A stretch of DNA of 64,000 nucleotides from positions 4,825,823 to 4,889,822 of the forward strand of contig JAJEKV010000025.1 in assembly GCA_021234155.1 (NCBI GenBank). The letters are read 5' to 3'. Origin of the DNA: Isoetes taiwanensis. Taxonomy: Eukaryota; Streptophyta; Lycopodiopsida; Isoetales; Isoetaceae. The number at the start of each line of letters is the position of its first letter. Position 1 is the first letter of the stretch. The position numbers and the translations under genes were made by a program. Below are positions 57,536 to 64,000 of the stretch, piece after piece. The notes below the pieces were generated by a model, which ran no database searches, was not told the DNA's origin, and was given only the letters and a program-made list of their open reading frames with translations.

Positions 57536-58145
57536 TTATAAAGCGACAATAAGTGTTACCTTTTCGAAAATCCCTAAGTTCCCTTGCCTATCCACCATGT
57601 TATTTGGAAGGTTTTTCCATGTGCTTCCATCTGGGACGTTTTTCCATATGCTTCCATCCATCTGCATGTTGCCTCTGTCGATCCAATTCTGCTCACTTTC
57701 AATGTCCATTTTTAACCCCATAGTAACAATCTTGAACAAAACCGAATTACAAACAGGGACCACGCAAGTAGCTTCGTCCAACATTTGTATGAAAACAAAA
57801 TTAATTATTGTCCTTGAGTTCGAAACAATCTCATCAGGTAATCTGAGTCTGGCAGCAACCGATATTAATGCTCATTCAGCATCAAACAAAAGAAATTCTT
57901 CGATTGACCATTATTTCTGCATTTCACTTGACTACCATAGATCCTGTGGCACAAAACTTTTGGGCCCGAGAATCCATCGATCGACTGAGAATCCTTTTGC
58001 GACCATAGTTGTTGTTGTTGCAAGATCGAGCTTTCGCACATCCTTATCGGTTTCAACGATTGGGGCTCTAAATCTTGTGCCCTCGCCTAAAGGGTCCAGC
58101 TGTTCCACCATCGTTGCCAAAATCTACAACCACACTACAATCTGA
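57536..58145 (-). pseudogene. Broken gene fragment, possibly TFIIB/cyclin-fold related
   Basis: From about 58120 down the minus strand reads MATMVEQLDPLGEGTRFRAP and TTTTMVAKGFSVDRWILG. After stops it reads ALISVAARLRLPDEIVSNSR then TIINFVFIQ, then 57784-57536 (MLDEATCVVPVCNSVLFKI ... a duplicated DGSxWKN[VL]P motif). The segment A-L-x-x-V-A-x-x-L-x-L-P-x-x-I-x8-I resembles the first cyclin-fold helices of TFIIB-family factors, which position RNA polymerase on promoters. This is only a pattern match over about 28 residues; no zinc ribbon or second repeat is visible. It could be an unrelated helical protein. Confidence 0.22.
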
Positions 58146-58313
58146 AGAAGGGCTGAGATAATGCCCACGTGGCATGATATAATCTCGGCCGCCCAATCTA
58201 GGGTTCAAGACGGAACATACACAATAATTTTATAATATATAGGATCCCTTGCGGTGCTATTTATTGAACATGAATAAGTCCATATTTTGTCCGAATATAT
58301 CCGCGAGTTCAAG

Positions 58314-58745
58314 CTATAAAGGATACAACATGTAAAAATTTGGTGATGGAGTTTGAATAGATTTATTGATAGGTGATGATGGACTATCAATTATATATGA
58401 GTTTGTTGTTGGACTTGAAAGTAGTATTTTATTTGGAGAAGTTTGCATTGGGTTAGAAGAAGAAATTGAATTCTGAATAAGTTTAACCGTAGGGTGTGGA
58501 CTTGATAATGAGCTGGATGATGCTGATATTGGGCTTGGAAGAAGAGTTTCAGGAGGGCATATGCATGAACCTTTAGAACTTTGTTGGTTAATCGTCCTAT
58601 AGCTTCCTATCACGTTAACTCCATAAAATAGCCATTGCCTTTCTACACTCTTATGCCATGCTCAGTCATTTTGAAATCTTGAATTTTGAGGGCCATGGTT
58701 GTGAAGATGCTAATAAAGTTTAGAAATAAATTTGCAAACGCTGTC
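58314..58745 (-). pseudogene. Copy A of duplicated small secreted-protein gene, with Pro/Ser tail
   Basis: The minus strand starts MTAFANLFLNFISIFTTMAL near 58743, matching copy B, but a stop replaces the Tyr codon after GIRV and there is a two-base insertion (AACGTGATAGG against ACGTATAGG). The frame then recovers as GSYRTINQQSSKGSCICPPE and continues into a long Ser/Pro tail (LLPSPISASSSSLSSPHP ... TPSPNFYMLYPL) to 58314. Copy B lacks this tail. The breaks lie at short CG-adjacent spots and might be sequence errors, in which case this would be a secreted protein of about 140 residues. Confidence 0.5.
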
Positions 58746-59285
58746 ATATCTACGAGGATACACTAGAAAGCACAATTTCGCTTAGGATTATATTCTTTTG
58801 TACTAATACAAGAGAGCTGATCATGGAAAGAACATGAGAGCTCTAGCTACCATCATCATGTAATTCATATGGCAACAACACAGGTATTTTCTAGTTTAGA
58901 CATATATAATTAGAAGAGCTTCGGGAGGGCATATGCATGAACCTTTAGGACTTTGTTGGTTCCTCGTCCTGTAGCTTCCTATACGTAACTCCATAAAATA
59001 GCCATTGCCTTGATACACTCTTATGCCATGCTCAGTCATTTTGAAATCTTGGATTTTGAGCGCCATGGTTGTGAAGATGCTAATGAAGATTAGAAATAAA
59101 TTTGCAAACGCCGTCATATCTACGAGGATAAACTAGAAAAGCACAATTTGCTTAGGATTATGTTCTTTTGTACTAATACAAGAGAGCTGATCATGGAAAG
59201 AACATCAGGGCTCTAGCTATCATCATCATGTAATTCGTATGGCAATAACACATGTATTTTCTTGTGTAGACTTATATAATTATTG
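58552..59285. repeat. Tandem duplication, unit about 368 bp
   Basis: GAGGGCATATGCATGAACCT through ATGTAATTC and TAGACATATATAATTA (58552-58915) is repeated at 58924-59282, with few differences. Each unit carries the 5' half of the small secreted-protein frame on the minus strand and its promoter-side sequence. Confidence 0.92.
58896..59117 (-). CDS. Small putative secreted protein, 73 aa (copy B)
   Basis: The ATG at 59117 opens MTAFANLFLIFISIFTTMAL, a good signal peptide (hydrophobic residues 3-18, likely cleavage near residue 20). The mature part reads KIQDFKMTEHGIRVYQGNGY then FMELRIGSYRTRNQQSP and KGSCICPPEALL. Two cysteines (SCIC) sit near the end. The frame ends soon after the duplication boundary, so the true C-terminus may have been lost; copy A continues into a Pro/Ser-rich tail there. 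A precursor of a secreted peptide would fit the architecture, but I cannot place it in a known peptide family. It may be truncated by the tandem duplication. Confidence 0.45.
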   Translation of the reverse strand: MTAFANLFLIFISIFTTMALKIQDFKMTEHGIRVYQGNGYFMELRIGSYRTRNQQSPKGSCICPPEALLIIYV

Positions 59286-59374
59286 TAGGTAGGACTCTAA
59301 AACTTATTATTCTTTTTGTTTTAGGCTGACACTTGGTAGTGTTCAAACAACCTAGTAGGCAATCTTCCATTAGT

Positions 59375-59455
59375 GATGTGTTTTTTTTTTTTTTTTTTCC
59401 TTAGTCCCCCTCCCGTCCCTCCTCCCCTCCCCTCTCCTCCCCCTTTTTTTTTAGC
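59375..59455. repeat. Pyrimidine tract, T-run then CCCTCC-rich
   Basis: About 20 T, then CCCCCTCCCGTCCCTCCTCC-type sequence, then a T-run. Low complexity. Confidence 0.9.
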
Positions 59456-59644
59456 ATGCCGGTAACCAAACTTGCACCCTTTCCCCGCTTTTGTAGCCTA
59501 TCCACATCGCATCTCCACCTCATCAAGATCCAATGAAGTATAGGAGAGGCACATTGGATTCTCTATTTTCTGATCCAAGGGCCATTAAAATTAGATAAGG
59601 CTTAAATTTACAACCGGAGATGGCCCGAGGTCACGCTTTGTCCA

Positions 59645-60425
59645 GACACACAAATCTGCCACCGTCCGTCTTTTTTCTAGCTTAACTTTTGTGCAGCCCC
59701 TTTTCTAACTCTTGTGCAAACTTTTTTCTATCGTTTTCTTTTCCTTCTTTTTTGCACTTATCTTCTTTTTTTTTTTAGTAGGAGTTTTGGTACATAATTC
59801 CGCAGTTTAGCTTGCAAGGTACATGTCTTTTGATTGCATATATTTGCTCTTAGAAATACTTTTTTGCACCCATTGGATCTTGAGTTGAATTGGCACATAT
59901 TTCACACTGCTTTCTATTTTGTAGGAATGCAAATCCCATCTTGCGTGAATTAATGATATTTTGTGACCGGCTTCTTTCATCGATGTCTCGGATACAATGA
60001 GTATCGTCGACTTCATTACATGGAAAAGTCTTTACCACGCGGTGTATATATTTGATCAACATCATTAAAGGAGCTTCAGTTAAGTACTTGTTTTTACGAG
60101 TTGTAGCTAGACACGTATGTTGCATCTTGCCTATTGCCCACACTGTATGGTTGAGTTCAGATTAGGAGTCAATCATGCACTACTATCAAAGTAGTATGCC
60201 CATCGGTTTGGCATGATACTTCTATAGATCCCATGATAAAGAAGACTTGAGGGAAATACTAGTATGGAACTTGAAGATGATATTGAAAGCTCTCCTTCCG
60301 ATCTTTGATGTCTGGGGATCTCTCTTGCTTGGTAATATTTCATGTGATCTTGGTCCATATTGAATTTCAAGATTACTATTGTATGTTTTTTATGAAGAGG
60401 TGGAAAGAAATGGAGAAATCACGTA
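59645..60425 (+). repeat. Dispersed repeat, copy B (partner at 25808-26640)
   Basis: This aligns in the same orientation with 25808-26640, from CCACCGTC to GGTGGAAAGAAATGGAGAAA. Shared landmarks include TTGATTGCATATATTTGCTC, GCACCCATTGGATCTTGAGT, ATCATGCACTACTATCAAAG and GGAACTTGAAGATGATATTG. Copy B lacks about 50 bp near its start that copy A has. Neither has a recognisable protein. Confidence 0.85.
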
Positions 60426-62040
60426 AGTCAGTAGCCCCCACTATCAATTGCATTCATTATTGGTGTCTTTCACAACTCCGTTGTCGCGGCATTCAGATGG
60501 TATTGTTTTTGGATAGTTGATGCGAACAAATTAATATATTGCATCATATTGATTAGCCTTTGATGTCAAAATTTGTAGGTAACCTCTGGTTCATATGGTG
60601 TTAACAATTTGCTTACAATTCTTTGTATGATCTGGTCAAAGCATGTTGAAGTGGATCAAAATCGTGCATTTTTTTATTTTATTTATGCCACATTTGTAGT
60701 GCGTGGACTCGGTTTTAGTGTGGGCCAAAAGTTATGGAAGAGGTAGTTATAATGATGCCAGATCGGGTTGATTAAACAAATTCAAATTATCATGCCCCGT
60801 GTCCAAGTGCTTTCGATCTTTCCCTAATCACAACGTTAATATGTGCAAATGGATTTCAAATCGAGAGCTCAACGCCGTCGAACATACTTAAGACAACTTT
60901 ACAAACATCTTTGAACAATATGCTTCATCGACTAAGTTGAAGCCGGTTTAAGGGTGAAAAAGTACCAAAAACATGCTACGTGTATTGTAGTTTGATCTTA
61001 ATGTCCGGCGTTTTCAATGTTTTGAATAATCTCCTTCAGGGTAGTCATGTTGAACAAACAAATTACTTGGGAAGCCGTGCTTGGGAGGCATGGTACCTCT
61101 AACTTTTCGCGACAACATACTATTTACATAAGAAAGGGGAGCAAGTTAATTGGTTGAGTTTTTAGGAGCAAAGATGGGATGGATGGACAAAGCAAAAACG
61201 GGAGGAAACAAATCTAATTGTTCAAGGAAACATAAACAACCACACCACCCTTTGGAGATGCAAGTGAAAATGAAAGTAAGGAGGACAAGAATTGTAGATC
61301 TACCCCAACACCTACAAAAAATCTTCAAAGCACAGGGTCCATGTATCGAACGTGACAAACAGAATAGAAAAGCAGTGATGTGAAGTCAATGTAGAAGTAA
61401 AGCAAAGATTTCCTCTTGAATCGGTATTTCAAAATAAGCGGAAAGAAAGTGAAATTGCTTCTAAATCAAAGTTAATTAGGTTGATTGAATCGGTGGCGTG
61501 TGTATTTGTTGTCATGTGCTATATTAATCTGTGGTGTGTGTCATGTGGTATGGTGATAAAATGAGAGTTAGCATTTTATGCAATAGCCAATTCTGGGAAG
61601 GTTCGCCAATGAACACAAAACCGGGCCGATATAGGCTTGTCATTCATCTGGCGGCGGTATACAATGTTTGAAGAATAGAGGGTAGGCAGGGCCATAGGAA
61701 CAATATCAGGCTACCCGAAAAAAGAAATGTTACTGAAGCGGTATAGAAGGGTAATGGCGACAACTTCTCATCAGGGATAAAAAAACCCGCCCTTCGGGTT
61801 TCAAGAAAAACCCTAATGAGAAATGGTCGCTAACAAATATGAATGTTTACTGGAAGAACCGGAGATGGGTCGATAAAGTGAAAAAAAAAGCGGGAGACCT
61901 CGGAAGAAGGGCATAAACCGCAAAACAACAAAAAACCTAAAAAATACCCCTGAATGGTTAAGAAAAATGAAATATGCATAGCGTGTGAGAGGCAAAGCCG
62001 CCACAACAACAAAACCCCCAACAATAGGAGCCGATAAAAA
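60426..62040. other. Gene-poor stretch with one Lys-rich frame and a hairpin
   Basis: The plus frame 61150-61383 (77 codons, Lys-rich) has no recognisable domain. A hairpin AACCCGCCCTTCGGGTT lies at about 61785-61802; it resembles a bacterial terminator stem but has no context here. Nothing else is recognisable. Confidence 0.45.
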
Positions 62041-62059
62041 TAATAGCGAGAAAAAAAGA

Positions 62060-62280
62060 GAGCATCACCCAATAGGTGGAGAAAAGCATCACCCAATTGG
62101 AACAATCATGTAACAAGAAATATACATCACCCTCGAGGTGGAAATAAAAAGCATCACCCTCGAGGTGGAGATAGCATCACCCATAGAGTGGAGAAAAGCA
62201 TCAAATTCCAATGGGTGGAGAACGAGAAAATATCGTCACCCTCGAGGTGAAAAAGCGGCATCACCAAGCGGTGGAGAATA
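62060..62280. repeat. Array of short hairpins GCATCACCCTCGAGGTGGA
   Basis: Seven to eight units of roughly 25-40 bp share GCATCACCC, a 2-5 base centre and GGTGGAGA. TCACCCTCGAGGTG is self-complementary apart from one pair and contains CTCGAG. The centre varies (AATA, AATT, TCGA, ATAGA) while the arms stay conserved. Confidence 0.8.
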
Positions 62281-62579
62281 ATCTTGACATAATCTTAGAT
62301 GAACAAAGAAAACATTATTATAGCAACACAAGGTGGACAATAACAAAAAAAGTCACGGTGAACCAAAACATAGATGAAAACCCCGTTAGGCGTTAGGAAC
62401 CGTAAACAAACATATATATAGAAATAAAAACAAAGACCGGTGAGATGGAAAAAGAAAAAATAGCATCACCAATGGACAAACTCAAAAATAACATATAAGG
62501 GCGGTAGTGTGTGGGAAGCAATGGACAAGGAAAATGATGCTTTCTTTGAGAAGACGATAAAGCGAGCACATATATAGTT

Positions 62580-63120
62580 GCTTTCGTCTTATCCCAATCC
62601 CAATCCGAGGGCTCGGATCGATGCCATTAAAGGAAGGGACTCGAAAAGAACACAAAACCGGTGACTACGGAGAACTTCCTTACCTACAAGCCCAGTAGGC
62701 GGAAACGTCTAAATGTCGAGCAACAACATGCGAACTACATAGCGAGAGGGAGGAGACTATGTGCCTGAACAACATCATACAAGCCCTCATGTTCTTTTTG
62801 GTGAAAAACAACATGGATCAAACAACAAAGAGGTGCAAAGGCGAGAGAGGCTACGGTTACATGAGGAGGAAAAAAAAAGGTCTATGTCGAAGGTAAGGCG
62901 AAGGGTATAGAAGAGATAGAAGAAAAAGGGAGTGTAAAAAGGATGTGGTAGAAGGCAAAGAAAGTTCAGTTGAATGACAACGATGTGAAATGGCGACTTG
63001 AACACAAAATGATGTGACATAATGAAATATAGAGACAAACAAATGAAAAAAATCGGGACGATAACGTGCCTTACAAGTCACAAAGGGGCAAAAAGAGAGC
63101 GAGTCTGAAAAAGCGAATAG
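62580..63120 (+). other. Protein-like but broken stretch
   Basis: The plus strand contains FLTYKPSRRKRLNVEQQHAN followed by YIARGRRL, and later, in another frame, EVQRRERLRLHEEEKKRSMS then KVRRR. The text is basic and coding-like but interrupted, with no recognisable domain. Minus-strand Phe/Leu/Ser-rich frames here are complementary artefacts. Confidence 0.25.
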
Positions 63121-63650
63121 AAAGACCTAACAATAGAACATAATAATAGATTAAATCAATGTAAAAGTGAACTAAGTAAGGTTAGAGCAAAGCTAGAAGG
63201 ATTAAAACTTGCCAAAAGCCGATATAGAGTGCAAAAGGTCTCAATAGCCCATTTAAACGAATTCCCCAAGGCAACTAAATTCAGGCAAGACTAGCACAAT
63301 GCACAAAATGAGAATGCACCCAAGATAATACCTAGTGCAATAACAACTCAATATACTCCACATCTAGATAAAAGATAAGCATCAAAATAAAAGGATCCAA
63401 TGAAACCCATGTCACAAAAATTGCAATGGGTGCTGAAGCATATATTTGGCGATCGTGATAGAGCCAAATAGCAAATATGCAAGCCCGATGTATAAATAAT
63501 AGTCTTTGGAAAAACTAAACTAATAACTTCAAGAACACGAAGCCAATTCGCGAATTTTGCCAAATATGACATGTAAAGCGTGAATAATGCAATGCAATGC
63601 CTTTTTAAACAATATGAAAATGTAATAAAGAAATACAAGTGTTAAAGGAG
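63120..63650. other. Non-coding stretch before the GATA microsatellite
   Basis: AT-rich sequence; the minus frame 63638-63348 has no recognisable features. Confidence 0.45.
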
Positions 63651-63656
63651 ATGTCG

Positions 63657-63727
<71 letters not shown>

Positions 63728-63729
63728 GA

Positions 63730-63768
<39 letters not shown>
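63657..63768. repeat. (GATA)n microsatellite, about 28 units
   Basis: The sequence is an uninterrupted GATA run except for one GATGAATA interruption near 63726. The opposite strand reads as a repeated YLSI peptide, which is not a gene. Confidence 0.98.
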
Positions 63769-63769
<1 letters not shown>

Positions 63770-64000
63770 TAGTTTTAACGTCAACCACTAAGGCAACATC
63801 AAGCGGACATGTGACCACACACCACACTACATTGCTTGGTTGGGCCCACCCCTGCACCTGCTACATTAGATGCATTTGGGATTTGACCCCCAACTTGATC
63901 AAAATTTCACATACCTTAGGGCCATGAATAGATGTGCATAATATGAATAGTACGATGAAAAATAAGGGAGGAGGTTGATGTAGAAGGGCGGATATGTCAG
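63770..64000. other. End of window, nothing recognised
   Basis: I see no gene or repeat in the last 230 bases. Confidence 0.5.

Noticed and set aside
61785-61802. Rho-independent terminator-like hairpin
   Set aside because: There is no bacterial or organellar gene around it, and the host sequence is plant nuclear in character.
62060-62280. CRISPR-like array
   Set aside because: Units and spacings are irregular, the repeats are hairpin arms, there are no unique spacers of constant length, and the DNA is eukaryotic.
63642-63857. Frame encoding repeated YLSI
   Set aside because: Pure GATA microsatellite translation.

Overview
This window looks like nuclear DNA from a large, repeat-rich land-plant genome. 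It is AT-rich, has almost no intact long open reading frames, and is mostly transposon remains, tandem duplications and low-complexity DNA. The retroelement has three Gag zinc knuckles and an extra plant-type RNase H. There is a decayed DUF7869-type gene and a possible ParB-like fragment, which I associate loosely with mosses, lycophytes and ferns; the clade is an inference.

Layout. 0-6.6 kb: tandem and inverted repeats, a foldback element (1361-1932), and a small TATA-box gene of 79 codons at 2925 with a decayed relative at 6261. 6.6-19 kb: a decayed minus-strand DUF7869 gene, split by a 9.8 kb minus-strand Ty3/gypsy element (8790-18548). The element has 1.7 kb LTRs, Gag, protease, an extra RNase H, RT, RNase H and integrase, all frameshifted. 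The extra RNase H lies upstream of RT. 19-25.6 kb: many AAATGGCGC palindromes, short tandem repeats, a foldback (21565-21972) and a 3 kb broken unknown coding region. 25.8-36.8 kb: repeats, a CACTA-type terminus at 29803 and a Pro/Gly-rich broken frame. 37.6 kb: a fragment resembling the N-terminus of a plant CDK-like kinase.

39.8-42.3 kb: a 2.5 kb transposon with terminal inverted repeats, carrying eight copies of a 16-bp palindrome. 42.4-44.1 kb: a 1.66 kb polypurine tract between short direct repeats. 44.8-52.15 kb: an array of about 17 monomers of roughly 425 bp, each containing sequence like tRNA A and B boxes. 56.1-56.9 kb: a clean non-autonomous hAT element with an 8-bp target duplication. 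57.5-59.3 kb: a possible TFIIB-like fragment and a duplicated small secreted-protein gene. 59.6-64 kb: a second copy of the 25.8 kb repeat, a hairpin array and a GATA microsatellite.

No operon or pathway is visible; the window is best read as layered insertions and local duplications. Copies of the same repeat often differ at CG-containing or TCAG-like spots while neighbouring AT-rich blocks are identical. Some frameshifts may therefore be consensus errors, so calls of broken genes carry that caveat. All translations were read by eye.
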